From: Gymnorhina tibicen
Lineage: Eukaryota > Chordata > Aves > Passeriformes > Artamidae
Assembly (NCBI GenBank): GCA_013399875.1
Contig: VXAZ01002275.1
Location: 540 to 64,539 of the forward strand
DNA length: 64,000 bases
Direction of reading: 5' to 3'
The translations under genes were made by a program, and so were the position numbers. Positions 35,701 to 50,700 of the stretch are shown here, in pieces. The notes under the pieces are model-generated. The model was not told where the DNA came from and searched no databases. It saw only the letters and a list, made by a program, of their open reading frames with translations. Every line of letters starts with the position of its first letter. Within the stretch, counting starts at the first letter, position 1.

Positions 35701-38700
35701 CTCTTAAACTCTCCACTCTCACCAGAACTGATTGCTCCTGGCTCAAGGGCTTGCAAGGGGAGGAGTGTGATCTGACAGTGGCCAAAACCTCCAATATGTG
35801 AAGTTCCTGTCTCAAAAGCGAGTGAGTAGACACTGCTGAAAGCAACAGATACAGATGCAATGGTACTCCCCCAGACTGCTCTTCTGGGGAAAGAAGAATG
35901 CAGGCGGTTACAGACACTGGGACCACACAGCCTACACAGGCTACTACACTGCCTTTGTAGTAGCTGCTGCACAGTGGAAAGACCAAAAGTAGATTGCACT
36001 GCTTGCTCACAGTGAAAGAACACATACCTCTACAAGACAGGAGGGGACCAAGAAAGGCATGGCCTCAAGGAGAAGCCAGTGGCATCAGATGGGAGTGTGA
36101 TTCAACCCTAAATGAAAAACACTTATGAGACATCAACTCCAACCATTCATATGAGAAAATTCTGAGCAACAAAGGTGTTCAGATACGAGCACTTGCCTAG
36201 ATGTATCTTCATCCTGGTGGGCAACAAAACACTCAGCAGGTGTTTGTTCTTTTGTTATTCGTTTGTGTTTTTGTATTTCTCCCCAGTCTTTCACCTTGAC
36301 TCTCGGCCCTCCTGTCTGATTTCCATCTTCCTCCTGAGAGTGCTTTGTTAAAGGGATTGAGATGAAGTACTTAAACTTTAGGTATCCCTATGTAGTTGAT
36401 GTTACCATGGCAAGGTTTATTCCAGCTTATTAAAGAGACCCCTCAAATACAAAGGCTGTCCAGCAATACTTACCTGAATGTTGCCAAAGCAACCTGGGCA
36501 CTCCTCAAAATGACTGGTTCTGTGAGCCTTCAACCATTCAATGCATTTGAGCTGAGTTTTAGATAATCAGCTGAAGATTGTGGGCAGATTGGTTGCTCAG
36601 CAATGGAAAGGAGTGCCTGTGCAGTCATAGACTGAGCATACAAGCATTTGAAAGCTTGGTCAATTCCTTTGGATATTTTGAATAAGATCCCACTCAAAGA
36701 TCAGTGTCTCTGCTAACAAAACTTTCCATGTTATGTCTTCATGCCACTTGACTGTTCCCTCCTTGTCTTCAGATCTTCAGGTACAAAAACAGGGGGAAAA
36801 AAATTTAAAAATTAACCGAAGTAGTCACACATGACCTCCGAGAATTACCTGTTCAATTTAGGACTTTTCTGATCATTGTCTTGGAATAATTTAGTGGCTG
36901 ATTCAACTCCCACTTCTGTGGCTCTGTGAGAGGGCAAGAATTAATGACTCCTGCTGGTCACCTGGTAACCAATGCCTTGCTACAGAGATTACATGTCATC
37001 ACATGATATGACTGCTGAACCAGGAAGGGCTTTGGGTTTTTTGTCCAGGTGATATGACCCAGTTAATTATGTGGTTAAGGGCAGTTATATTTCATTTAGA
37101 TGCTGACCTAGCAATGGAGAATCTATTGACAGGCAGTGGTGCACAATGCAGGCAGATGTACATACATTGTAAGCTTTGAATTTAGGGCAGGGAAAAGAAA
37201 ACCAAACTAAAACATTCACATGTTATAGCATGTGCACCAGAACAAACCAAACTGTCACTTTCCATGGGTCAAAGATGGCTGTAGGAATAAGCAGATATCC
37301 AGGGCAGAGGATTAACTGGAGTCAGGCTGGAGATAGAAAGGGGAGAAAATGACCCAGAAAAATACGGGAGGGATTTAGAGAACAAGCATTGCAGTCACTA
37401 GTGACCACAGCTTTTCCAGCATTTTTAAAGACCAAGAGCAAAATGATTTGTCTGAGCTGAACATTTGCAAACCAGGAGAACACCCAAGGGAGTGATGGAG
37501 AAAAGCACCTCTGGGAGCTGATAATTTTCAGCCTCACCAGAATCTTTGCAGGGCCGCTTTCAGTGCTTTACTGCACAGAAAGATGGGAACTGAGAGCCGG
37601 CCCAATGCAGGGGGAAGGTCATCCCCAAGGCTGACAATGCCAAGACAGGAATCTTGAACAGAAAAAGCAATGTGATAGGTTATTCGAATTTTCTCCTGGG
37701 AGGATAGGCATCCTCTCAACTAACGTTTAAACTCCTCTGCATAAACCAGTGACACACAGTGAGGGAACTGACTCCAGCACTTCCCAAGTTCAATAATTAG
37801 TTTTTACTTAGGCAAAGCTAAGTTACCAGTGATCTCTTGAGACAGAGTAAAGCACACACATGCTCCAGGTTATTTGTTTGTGAGTGTCTGTGTAACAGAA
37901 AAATACAGTCCCTTTTGTGCCAAGGTGTTTTAGAGGTGCACACAGCACACAGGTCCTGATGAAGATGGCAGGAGCTGTAATTCTTCTGCAGCTCTGGAAA
38001 GGCAAGACAACCAGCCCACTGCAAAGGCCAGAGTATTTCCTTACAGAATGCAAACCTATGTGGCTCAGTAAACCACCCCAAAGACAGAAAGTTCCATAAA
38101 CACCTCAGCTCTTAGATGCCTCTTGCTCTAATGGGGTGGATTCAGACTCAAGATTTCCAGGGCCCTCATCTCCTCGGCAGCCCCAGCAGGCACTTTTTCC
38201 TTGGTTCCTCAGGGTCCTTCTCTAGAAAGGACTTAGCAAGAGAGCCACATCTGGACCAATGCCTGCCCAGTGTAAAGTCAGTGTCATGGTTCGACACTGG
38301 CCCAGTGCCACGAGAGTTGCCCACTCACGCTCCCTGCCACAGCTGGGCAGAGGAGAGAAAAAAAAATTAACAAAGGGTTCATGAGTTGAGATAAGAATCT
38401 GGAGAAAACACTCCAAGGGCAAAACAGGTTTAACTTAAAGTTACAAAGTGAATTTATTGCTAACAGAATCAGAGGAGGATACTGAGAGGTAAAATAAGCC
38501 CTTAAAACACCTTTTTCCCCCCAACCTCTCCCTCGTTCCCACCGACAGTGCAGGGAGACAGAGCATGGGGTTTGGTCAGTTTGTCACCCGAGGTTTTCTT
38601 CCACTGCTCAGGAGATCTAAGTTGTTCCCCTGTAAGACTGTGGGGTCCCTCCCATGAGAGACAGTGAACTTCTCCAGTATGGGTCCACTCTCACAAGCAG

Positions 38701-41700
38701 CAGTCCTGCCACACCTGCTGCGACATGAATTCCCCGCCACAGGCACACAGTCCTCCCAAAACTGCTGTGCTGTGGGTCACTCTTTCCATGGGGTCAGTCC
38801 TCCAAGGACAGGCTGCTCCAGCCTGGGAGCAGGGCCCTCTCTCTCCTCCGGGTCTCCCACTGGATCACAGCCTCCTCCAGGCATCCACCCGCTCCAGCAC
38901 GGGCACCTCCCCCACGGGCTGCGGGTGGATCTCTGCATTCCCCGTGGATCCCCATGGGCTGCGGGTGGATCTCTGCATTCCCCATGGATCCCCATGGGCT
39001 GCAGGGGCACAGCTGCTTCACCGTGGTCTGCACCACGGCCTGCAGAGGAATCTCAGCTCCGGCACCTGGAGCACCTCCTCCCCCTCCTTCTCCACTGACC
39101 TTGGTGTCTGCAGAGTTGTTTCCCTCACATGTTCTCACCTCCTCCTCTGCTCTGACTGGAAGCAAAAACCCCTGACTTTGTTTTGATTTTCTTCTTAAAT
39201 ATGTCATCCCAGAGGCATTACCAGCCTCTCTCACTGGCCCAGTTCTGGCCAGCAGCATGTCCATCTTCAGAGCCATCAGGGATTGGCTCTGCCAGACATG
39301 GTGGGGAGCTCCCAGCAGCTTCTCACAGGAGCTACCTCTGTGGCCCCCCCACTACCAAAAAACAGGCATGTAAAACCAACACAGTCAGCTTTGCTGCTTC
39401 TGCAAACCAGGCACTTCTGGCAAACTCAGATCCTTGTTTGAAAAATATTTTTTTCTGTTGTTCAATAAGAAGGACCCATCAGGCTGCATCTGTTGACCAA
39501 GGCTGCATATGGAAATATTTTCTGTGTTTTGCCAAAATGTCAAATGCCATTTAAGAGCTCAGCAGCCTGAAGGCAAGGATGAGAATAATCTGTGAATGGC
39601 CAAGAAAACATCATGAAGTGACATTTTTTTTCACCCGAGCTAAGAGAGACATAAGCAGCCCAAAACTCGAGTTAGACCTCATGTTTTTGCTGCTATGTAA
39701 ACACAAGACAAGGAAGACCACTGTTATTCTCTAGATAAGCTTTTGAGAACTCAAAAAGATAAGTTTTCCTTTGACTACAAAACAAATATAAGCACAGTAG
39801 CCCTGTGAAAAGGAGGCAAAGCAGACCCAAGACAATAAATTTAATGCTACGTGAAATACCTGGCTGAAGATTCGTTTGGAGTCAAAGCTGATTAGCGAGG
39901 TCATTAGTATCTGACACACAGATAAACAGGAAAGGACAACAAACTGTTTTGTGAAATACAGAAGTCAACCTGAAATGTCTTCCTTTGCAAGCTGTCAAGT
40001 ATAAACTTACTGTGCCAGACAAAAATGAGTTTCCTTGTAACTCAGAGCCACATACGAAAGGCTCCTGATGGAAGGCATCTCCACATGCTGGAAACCCACA
40101 GCCTCACAGATGTGCATTGGACTTTAATGCATTCCCCAGTGGGTTACATAGGTAGATGATAAAATGAGCAATGTCCCCTCTTCCCCTTCCCTGTAGGTTT
40201 CAGTGTAGATGGGGAAAGTCCTTAATTTTGCACAGCAAAGGCATTGGCTGACTGTTGCTGATCAGGTTTTTAATCATGGTGTTCAAGCTCCTTTAAGAGT
40301 GCACAGAAAGTCTTTGTTAGGAGGACATGTGCAGCTTACAAGTATAAAGCATTATTTGTCTAACAAAACAAAATATTGTTAGGATTTGATGTGCAATTCA
40401 GAGGACCATCATGCTCACCAGCCCTATAGGACACCTCAGGAGTCACTGGTGGCCAGGAATGCATCAGTGAGCTGGGCTGGTGGCTGGCCTCTCAGGATCC
40501 CTGGGACGCAACCTCTTTGTTGCTGGGTTGCTTTCATTTCCCAGGTCAGTGGAAAAAGATAGCTCTGATGACTCTATCAACTACCAACTCTGTGGTTATT
40601 CTTTACTTTAGGATTTTTCAAGATGGTGTTTGAATCCCTCAGCATCTAAAAAACTTGTCTCAACAAGCCCAGTCCTCCTCTTATTTTTCTGCAGATTTTC
40701 TTACAATTGCTTCAACCACAGCAACCAAGGGAACAAAAAGGGGTGCAGATGGACCAGGCCTCTGGAAGTAGGTTCTAGTTTGCATAGAGAGGGGCATATA
40801 TTTGCTGGAGCAGCAGAGAGGAGAAAGGGAAATGTATGAACAGTATAACAATATAAAATCACATCTGATTTTCATGTGGCATTTCACAGCAGCAGAAGCA
40901 GTGTAGTCAGGTCTCAAGAGGACTCAAGAGGAAGTAGTGTGATAGACAGTTTTGTGTGAATCACTATGGCAAAGACCTGTTTCATGTCTGAAATTTACCT
41001 TTCCTGGGGACAGGAGCCTGACTGCAGAGCCTAACTCTGGCCACAGTGCCAAAACAATCAGGACTCCTCCAGATCAATGAAGTCTCCCTTTCTAGGTTGT
41101 GGTATTTCTGGAGCTCCAACAACCCAAATGAAAGGAGATCATGCTACAGACAAAGTTCATGCTAAGAGTTCAGCAGTACCACTGGTCCAGTGTCTGGTGT
41201 GCTGGGGAATCAGTAATTAGGAGACTTCTCTGGGCAGTTCTCCTTCATGCATTAGCCTAGGAGTCGGCAGTTCCTGCATGGGACACAAAAGAAGTAACTC
41301 CAGAGGACTCACAGAAGACCACACACACCTAGGGTTGCAGCTCAGTGTAAGATGTTGCAGTTTGGTTTTGAGCAGCTCTTCCCTGACACTTCTGGGGTAG
41401 TTTCTTTGCATTGGTACTGTGAGGGTAGCTCAGGAGGGGAGGAGGGGAGGAAAGGCAGAATTAATGTAGCTTGAGGTGAGCAGACTGATATTTTTCCAAA
41501 GTGAATAAGACAGTTTAGGTTTTTCTACCTAGTTAGAGAGTAAGTACTGCAATAAGGACATGACCAGAGAGTGCCTGCATGTCCAGGGAATCCTCTGCAT
41601 GGTTTAAATTCCTGCCAAGCAGCTTGCAACTGCGATATCTCCCACCCCAAACACCGCAGACAACCATGTAAGCTTCCTTGGGCATGGACACACACAGGGA

Positions 41701-44700
41701 CAGCTGGGCATACAGTGAGCCAGCTCCCCTGAGTACCGCAGCCTCAGCTCCTGGGAAGTCAGGCCGTGGCTATGATGGTGCTCGCGTACCTGTGTACCTG
41801 CACCACAGTAACTCCACAGCCCTGCTTCTCCATCCCCACTGTGCAGGGTCCTGCACCTGCTGGGTAACTGCAGAAAAGTGGGCACCTTGTGGTTCCCCAA
41901 AGAACTTGGGCACCAGCTGGGTGGTGAGAGCGTCTTGTTTCTGTTGTGAGTAAGTTTCTTCCCCATGGCCTCTGCATGCGGGTCTGAACCTGCAGATTCC
42001 TGCTCTGTGCAGGTGCCATGTGAACTCCCTCTCAGGCAGCATTTGTGTCCTTTTTGTCAAGTGACAGCTTCTGCCCAAGGCCAGCCCTTCTTTTCCTTTA
42101 GCCAGAGCTAAGTTACGTAGCACTGACACTCAAAATGAACAACACTCCTGGCTTTATTTCACCATTGCTTTGCAATGGCAGCAAACACAACATAGGATCT
42201 CTCCAACTATGACATGCAGTGTGGTACTGGAAAACATCTTGTTTCAAGCAAGTAGCTAGAAGGTAAAACTTGGTAAGGAGTTCATCCCCAGAAAAATAAG
42301 ATAAATCATCTATTATTTTCCTTTCTGTTGTTGATCAGTTATGATAAACACAGGGGGTCTGTGGCTTTAAAGGATAGTAAAAAAGTCACTATTATCTGGG
42401 CCAAATAGTGGTGTTCCAGTGAGCTCACAATCTACTCCATGGACTTTAGTTTATGTACCCCAAGAGTCTGGATTCTCTAAAAGACACAGAAACTCTTCCA
42501 CCTCTAATCAAACTGTTTCATCCCTTTTTCTCCTGTCTTTTCTTTTCTTCCTCCTTTTGTTCAAAGGATGAGAAGAACCAGGTATTGATCACCAATGCTT
42601 GGCTGCAGATGGTGAGTAACCTCTCTTAATAAAGAGAGAAACTGTTTCATTGAAAACTACTGAATGTGATTTCTTAGCTGAAAAACAAGACTGCTATCTT
42701 ATAGCTTGTGTATAATGTAATACAAGCAGGCATTTTGAGTCCCTTAAAATTTCTCTAGTGCTCCTTTTAGCATTGAAAATTAAGTTCAAGAGATTACACT
42801 AATCCTTTGGACAGACCTGTTGGCCTTTGGAGGGTGAAACCAACTGCATTGTTTCTCCAGTGGATGTAGGGATCTAGTAACAAAGAGCCCAGAGTTAGAG
42901 TCCTATCATAGCTAAGAAGGGAATCCTTAAGACCCTCTCCATAACCAGTGATGGGGACTTAGGAACAAGCCAGGCACCCAGTAAGACCCAGGCAAACTGT
43001 ACTTGCCACTTCTGGGAAAATCTCACCTCTGCCTGAAACTGGGAGCCAGGACACCTGCCCTTGAACACAGAAGTGGTCACTGGACTACGTGGAAACTACC
43101 CATAGTGAGTGGTGGGGTGTCCAGGGACCACAGAGAGCCCGATGCTGCATTGCTGCTGGCAGCGCCCAGGCACCTCTCTGGGATATTGCCTTCTCTCGTG
43201 CTTTACAAATGTCTTCCAGAAACATTCCTCCTCCCTCTGCTGCAACTGCTCCAGCTAAGGATTCACCTGCACTGCTCATGAAGGATAAGCAAAACTGACC
43301 TTCCCTAAGGGCTTTGCGGGAGGGAGTTTCCTATCAGGTCTGCCTGGCTGCCTATGGTGAGGGATACAGTGTTTTCTTATGCTGTGTAAACAGATCACAA
43401 GGGCTTGTGCTCAGGAAAGAAGCAGTTCTTGAAGGAAAAACCAGTGGGAGACTTGAATGATTAAACTGCTTAATTAATTCTGCTTTCACTTTTGCAGCCA
43501 AACACTATCTCATATTAATATGTTCAACTGAACAGGCTGTTTCTTCCCCAGCTACCTGCTGGGATTTGCAGCAGAAATGAGCATTTTTATATTGCAAAAA
43601 CTAACCCAGACAAACTTACATGACTACAGGATTGTTAGGTCAGAGCCTCTGGGTGTCCTGTCCCTTGCAGAGATGTTCTTCAGTTATAGCACTGATAAGG
43701 GTTTCCCTCCCATTGAGCTTCATTGTAAGTCACAAGGTTCATCCCAAAAGCTGTTCCTGCACCTTTCTTGAATTAACTGTGTTGAGGTGGAGGAGATGGG
43801 ATCAGAAATAACCCCTTGGCATATGAACTTCACTTGCCTGCCTCTCAAAGCAAGGTGATTAGTAAAAGAGTCACCCAACCTTCGTAACAGATTAAATTAT
43901 TTCCACCCAACAGCAACTCTCAGACCATAGTCCACCTACCACTGACCACCTCAAAAACCACTTCATCTCAGAACCAGAATACGTCATGGAGATGCCTACT
44001 GCCTGTGTTTCTGCTAGCCCACCAGGAAAGGTTTGGGATGCCTGGCTTCAGGCCACAAGAGGAAGAGCTAGACACTGTCTTCAGTAGTCATACCGTTATT
44101 TCCTCTATATATGCCAGCCTTTCTTAATAATTAAAGCCGAGCGTTAAACTATTATCATACTGCTGCTACTGCTATTGGCAAAATCTGTTGTGTTCCCATA
44201 ATATTCCAGAGAATTTAGAAGACTTTTACAAGCTCATATAATCTGATGTATGTGTTTGCCAACAGTCCTGGGTTGACGTTTACTTGTCTTGGGATCAGTA
44301 TGAATACCCAGGAGTGCAGAACTTGCGATTTCCTGCCGACCAGATTTGGGTACCGGACATTCTTCTGTATAACAGGTAAGCAAGATGTGAAGTGGCCAGT
44401 AGGAGACTAGAACTAGGTGCTGAAAATCAGCCGTGCTTCACTGATACTATGGGGCTTTTGCCCTCTATGGATTTGGCTCTTACTCTTAAAGAGTAACAAA
44501 AACAAGCAAGCATCAGCTAACAGATTTTTCTAACAGCCAGTCTAACTCTTCCTTGCTGTAGTTCTGCAGATGTCTTCTTCAACTGTTTCTCAGTGAACAC
44601 AAACAGAAAATAATCTATATTCTCTTCAAAATTACCATATCTGCAGGAGAACTATTGTCATATATCTGTCATAGTGTTTCTGACTGAAGTAAACAAATTA

Positions 44701-47700
44701 ATTTTATTCTCACTTTCCTTATCCCGTATTTTATAAACCTCTCCATCATTCTTCTTCCACTCTGAACACTCTCTAATTTGTTTTTCCTTCTCCAGAGATG
44801 AATCTAGCTCTCTAGATAGCATTTCTGCAGTGTTGAATGAGGTGGAAGCTCTCTAGACAGCTGTTTCCTTAATGCTTTCCAGGAGGAGGGGATTTGGGGC
44901 TTTCTCTAATAGTATCTTAACTCTGGACTTATTTTTTGATCTATTGCAAGCCCCAGATGTTGCAGTTCAGCTCTTCTGGCTTACTAGATTTTCCCTGTTA
45001 TGTCTTTCTCTGACAGTTTTCAGGGTAATACTTTCTAATTACCCAGATTAAACTTCAGTTTGTTAGTTTCCACAGTTCACCAAGATCCATCTTCCATTCC
45101 AAACCCTCACTACAAGATAGCCAAAGGAGGCCTGGAGAGACCTAGCTTAAGTGTTCTTCTTTACTTCAGCTGTGCTTCTTACTGTCTCTTTATTCCTTTT
45201 CAGTCTCAAAAAGGAGGCGTACAGCTTGGTCCATATTACTGTAGTTTATAAGAACATGCTGAAATTCAGGTAGATCACCAGCCTCCTCTTAATAAGAAAA
45301 ATAGATTGATTTGATGCATTTGGCCCTTCACAAATCTGTGCCAGATGTTTCACCCCATTTTCTTTGAAGTTAGGCTGATGTGTCTATAATTTCACCTTTA
45401 AATAAGTCAGAATTCTGTTTGATCTCCCCTAATTCACCATGCCCTTCCCTCTTCCCCACGAGCTCTCACAGATAATTGTTAATGCTTCAGAGGGTATTTC
45501 GGCCAGTCCTTTCAGTTCTCAAGAGTAAATTTCATCATCTCTGCTGAGTAGAATCTGTCTTATCTACATTTCCTTAACCTGTTCATCCCCTGTTCTACCA
45601 TGGACTCCTGCCACTATGTGAGAATTAATTGCAAAGAGTGAAGCACACAGGGTGCAGAATACTGCAGCTGTCTGCACCCTGTTGTTTTTTTCCCTTCCAT
45701 AGCAAGTGATTGATTGATCTGATCCTTTGCCTTTTCCTTGTCCCCTTGTATTTACAAAACCCTTTTTTGTTGCCTTTTATGTCTTTGATAGTTATCACTC
45801 ATTCTGGACTTAGGCTTTTCAGTGTCATCCCCTTTGTCTTGTGTTGGGGCAATACTGAGGATTGAGGATTCAAGACAAGGATAAAGAGCAGATCAGAAGG
45901 GTAATGGAGGCTTTGAATTTTTTACATCTGGTTGAAGACAGGGTATGTAGGATGTAGGTGTAGTCATGCAATACAGACCTGCATATAGCCTCTACAAGCA
46001 AGGCTCTACAAGCCAGGGGATCCCTCTGTAGAGGTGATTCCCAAGAGACCCTCTGGAACAAGCCCCCAGACGTGCCCCTTTGAAGAATCATGTCCTTGTC
46101 TGGCTCATTACTCCTTTAATTTTCTCAGAATTGCTGGAATAGTAAAGAAATTCTCTTTTCTTGGTCCCTTTTGCTCTTGGAGTCTCAGTGAATGTCCTCC
46201 TACAACCCCCTAAAATAACTTCCCTCCAGTGGTTTCTTCCAATGCTAGAAGCAAACTCTTGTTCTCTCTGCATCTCAGGAGACTGCAGAATTGTTATGTC
46301 AGGCCACCATTGCTGTTACAACAGATATCTGGGTAAGGTAACAGATAACTTGATTTATGTGGTGAGCTGCCTCATTTTGTCAGGTGCCCTAGAAAAACCT
46401 CGATGTCCCAACTGCCCGGTTTTTGGATACAGCTAATGTGACACTTTTGACACTTTTCCTTCTGCCTTTGTTCTGAGACATCCAACACTCTGCCTCTCAC
46501 TTCTTTGAGGGCATTGCAGGGTGCAAGCAGCCTGCCCAGGTGCAGGCCAACAGTAACTACTACAAGGAATTGGTCAAGACTCTTCACCCAGATGTAGGAA
46601 CTTAATTCAGCCAAAAGGTTATTTTTATGTTGACAGTTACATCTTTACTCACACATCAGCTTGCTTTTTCTTTGTTTTGTTCTGTTTTGTCTATACTGTA
46701 TTACAGTGCAGATGAAAGGTTTGATGCAACATTTCACACAAATGTGCTGGTGAACTACTCTGGATCCTGCCAATATATTCCTCCAGGTAGGGCACAGAGA
46801 GTATTTGTTTACTTTTAATCAAATAATTTCAAGCAGTTTTCCTTCATGAATGAAAACAAGGTGTTTAAAATCTGTCTGTGGAAATTTTGCAAGCTGTCTA
46901 ATAGTGGGACAGACCCACTAAGAAAATTTAAGTCCATTATCAGTGGTGTATTTCCACTTTACAAATCAGTAAAACGTTCTCCTGAGCAGTTTGCTCAGAA
47001 CATCCAGAGGCCCACCTGAGGTGTCATCCAAAGTAAGGTGGTGTGCACCATCTCGTCATGTTTCATGTGCAGTCCAGCTAGGTCTTTGTAGTGTGGAGAG
47101 GTGAGCAGAGGAGACCCCAAGAGCAGCACTCATTCAGCACTGAAGCCCTTCCTGCCAGGCTGAGGCTACAAATCCACATGAAAAGACAAACTGGGACTGG
47201 TCTCAGCCCAAGTCTCAGTTTCTTTTGACCTGTGTTGCAGATTCCCTGCCTGCATGGTCCAGCAGCCAGGACTCACCAGCAAACACACAGGCTATCCCAC
47301 AGTTGCTCACTGTGGTGGACAAAAAATTCCTAAACTTTGTGTCATAGCATAGCACAGTCCCCAGGCAGGTGCATAGGGCCCAGTGGAGATCAGCAAGGAC
47401 TTTCCTGGTGGCTGCTCCACTGTTGCTCCCAACCCCTTAAACCCCTTAAAGCACCCCAGAAAGTGAACTAGACACATCCAGAGTAAAATCCAAGGCTCAG
47501 TTAGCACACAGACGATAAAGGCCAGCACTGAGCAAGGTTTAGCACAACCACGTATTGTCAAGGGACTGTGGGTCTGAGGCTGGCCTGACCAGGAGCTCCT
47601 TTCAAAGACCTGGTCACTCAGCCCCTGGAGCGTACTCTTTGCTCCTGTCAGACCAAGCAACACTGCCTATAACCTGCTAGGGCCAGCCAGCACTGGGAGA

Positions 47701-50700
47701 CAGGCTGGGCTGCTCCTGAGTGGCCGTAGTGTCCTGGGCAGCCTACTTCAAGGATGCAGTGAGAGGGATCTTCACTGGTGGAGGAAGGGAGGTTATTCCA
47801 CTCACGGCAGCATCTTCCATCTCCAGTACTTCTTTGGTTACCCCATGACTGTATCACACAGAATTTTTGAAGACGAAATTTGCTCACAATTAGAGACAGA
47901 TAAGGGTAATGAAATGCACCCTGCACATGCTTGATTGTGACTGATTTCTATCTACAGGCATTTTGAAGAGCACATGTTACATTGATGTCCGCTGGTTCCC
48001 CTTTGATGTGCAGAAGTGTGATTTGAAGTTTGGCTCCTGGACTCACAGTGGCTGGTTGATTGACCTGCAGATGCTTGAGGCTGATATTTCCAACTACATC
48101 TCAAATGGAGAATGGGATTTAGTGGGTAAATTGGCCAGCTTACAAATTTTCGGTAGTCTGATTTTCAAAGGCAAACCTCAAATATGTAGAAATAAACAAT
48201 CAGTTGGACATGGAATATAGATATTAAAAATATATATCTAAGAAGAGGCAAAAAAAGAGGAAAAAAACCCACATATCAGAGACAGCCTTTCAGCAACGTT
48301 CATTGAACTGTGTCTGAAAACACTGTGTTCTGAAGCAATTGCCTGCCACTGAGTACATAAATGAAAGCTACTAGTCCTGACACATCTGAGCAGTTTGTCG
48401 GTACTAAACTTGGATGTGTCTCGTGTAGGTGCATGGAACACTACTGTCACATTTACTCTAACACAACAGCAAAATTGATTGGTGTAAAAAGTACTCCAGT
48501 AAAACTTTTACATAAATGGATATTTCTCACCCAGAAAAGCATCAAAGTGTCTACCACTTTGAAAACCTGCAGATTAGTATGTCTCTCTTCTATGCTTTGG
48601 AAGATACCTGTATTTTCAAAAGGACTTATGCCCAGAACTAGTTATTCAGAGTAAGCTTCTAGTGAGTTATTCTGGACTCATTTTTTGCAGCTGTAAGTCA
48701 CAATCAGTATTACAGAAATTGATGGAACTTAGACAACTGCAAGGAGAGGTTGCAAAAAAGACATTTTGTCTCCCAGTCTGGATATACAGATGAGGAAATA
48801 GCTGCCTTGACCAACTGCATGTAGTATTTTTACCATTTAGGGCATCTGAGAAATTACATTCAGTTTTATGAGAAGCCAGAGGACTCCATAGTGAAGTCCT
48901 CCTAAAGTCCAGCTATTTCACAGCACTCTTCCCTGTCCAGTGCTCCTTTATAATGGGTGTCTTTGTCCAATAACTTTGCATATCTGATTAAGAGTCTGTG
49001 GTTTATCTGCCTTCAACCCTGACCAGGGGAGAACAAAACAGGGACTTATTTAGCTCATACAGCAAAATCATTAAGTAGCACCTCAGGCAAGCCATAGCTA
49101 TATCCTTTAAGAAAACTTTGCTAAGCCCCTGCCAAAATGCACACATTGTCACATCATCTCTCACGTGCGCAGAAACAAAAGAGAAGTGAGCAATTTTGGC
49201 ATGAAAGATACAAGGTGCTGAGTTCTTCCAGCTCTCCTGACATTTCCAGTGCTGCTGCAGTCCCCATCATGCAGCATGTCAGGCAATCTGCTGCAGCGGG
49301 ATCACCATGGGCAACCCTGCAGTACATCTGTATTGGACAGTTACGTCTCTTCACCTTCAGATATGGTAGACTTTGAGCTCAACTTGACATCCTTTTTGAA
49401 GATTAAGCCATACGCTGTCTGTTTTTCCTGACAAAAAAAAGTGCAAATATGTGTAGAGGATCACAGAAAAATAACAAGCAGTGGCACTTGTCACACAGAA
49501 AATCTGCTGCATGTGTTAGTGAATATCACATTAACAGTATGTTACCATTCACAGAATGTAGGAAGGCAGAATGCACATTTTTCTCGTTGAGGTTGTGATG
49601 CCCAGGACCATTCTGTTCTGGCCCAGATGAGCTTTATTGGCTAAGCTAGGTTCAAATGACTCAGAAGGCATGAAAGTAAACCATAGAAAACACAGAAGGT
49701 GGACTAGGAACAGTGGAGGTGACACACATTGGCTCATAAACCATCACGTCTTGGTCCAGTCCAGGGAGGTAACTGGGAGTCCTGCACCTCTCCCCACTGC
49801 TCTGATCACCCTCTCTGTAGGTGTCCCAGGGAAGAGGAATGAGATGTACTATGAATGCTGCAAAGAACCATATCCAGATGTGACGTACACTATAACCATG
49901 CGTCGACGCACCCTCTACTATGGCTTGAACTTACTCATTCCCTGTGTTCTCATATCTGGCTTAGCACTGCTTGTATTCCTTTTGCCAGCTGATTCAGGGG
50001 AGAAGATTTCTTTAGGTAAGTGCTAAAATACTAATTTGTTTCATAAGCATCCTATAAAATAGAAAATAAATACCTCATGGTGCTATGGTGCTTCATGAAT
50101 AAAGCTTTCACTAGAAGAGTAATAGAAGTACTTTTTTGATTCCAGGAACAAGGACAACAGCTTTCTGTATGGCATTCACACATCCTATGCTAAACCCTTA
50201 CAAAATCTTTTGGACTGGGAGGAAGCTGAACTTGTTGCTGGCGCAGGCAGTAGTGATAGTATTCACTGTCATGCCTGTTGTTATGTTCTTTAGTATACCT
50301 CAATGATTTCACAGCTCATTGACTCCCTTTTTCAGATAGAACATACTAGGAAGCAAAGAGTGAAGGGCTGTGAACAGCAGCAGCTGGGCTCTGGATTTTA
50401 ACCTTCAAAGTTCAGCTCCCAAAACACCTAGCCATGAGTTCCCTATGAACACAAAGGAGTGACAGCCATGGAAGGGCTAAAAGGAGATTTACTGTTGTGT
50501 GTGTTGATAAAAATGGGAAGGGTTCTTCCAAGAGAAGATAGGGAAGAGCTGCAAATACACCAGACTGGCCCAAATGAGACCTTCAGAGTTAATTGTGCAT
50601 GATTCTGTCTCAGGACAGAGAGTTCTAAATCATATGAAGTGTCCTCAGTGGTTTTTTTTTTTTTTGGTTAAAAAAACCCCAGGTATCTGAGCAGCCTGTC

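Larger units (their letters stand above)
28105..42566 (+). other. CHRNA8: CHRNA8 intron 2
   Basis: 14.5 kb from GTAAGT to TTCAAAG. It starts with a short TCTTC-rich run (28118-28137). It contains the antisense LTR at 38282-39383, a 12-bp perfect hairpin at 32678-32703, a 15-A run near 31759 and a stop-poor minus-strand segment at 35451-36025. Elsewhere I see nothing beyond unique AT-rich sequence. Confidence 0.85.

Noticed and set aside
49637..50026. A 129-codon single-exon protein
   Set aside because: Only 49821-50015 is coding (CHRNA8 exon 7); the start is intronic and the last residues come from the donor site.
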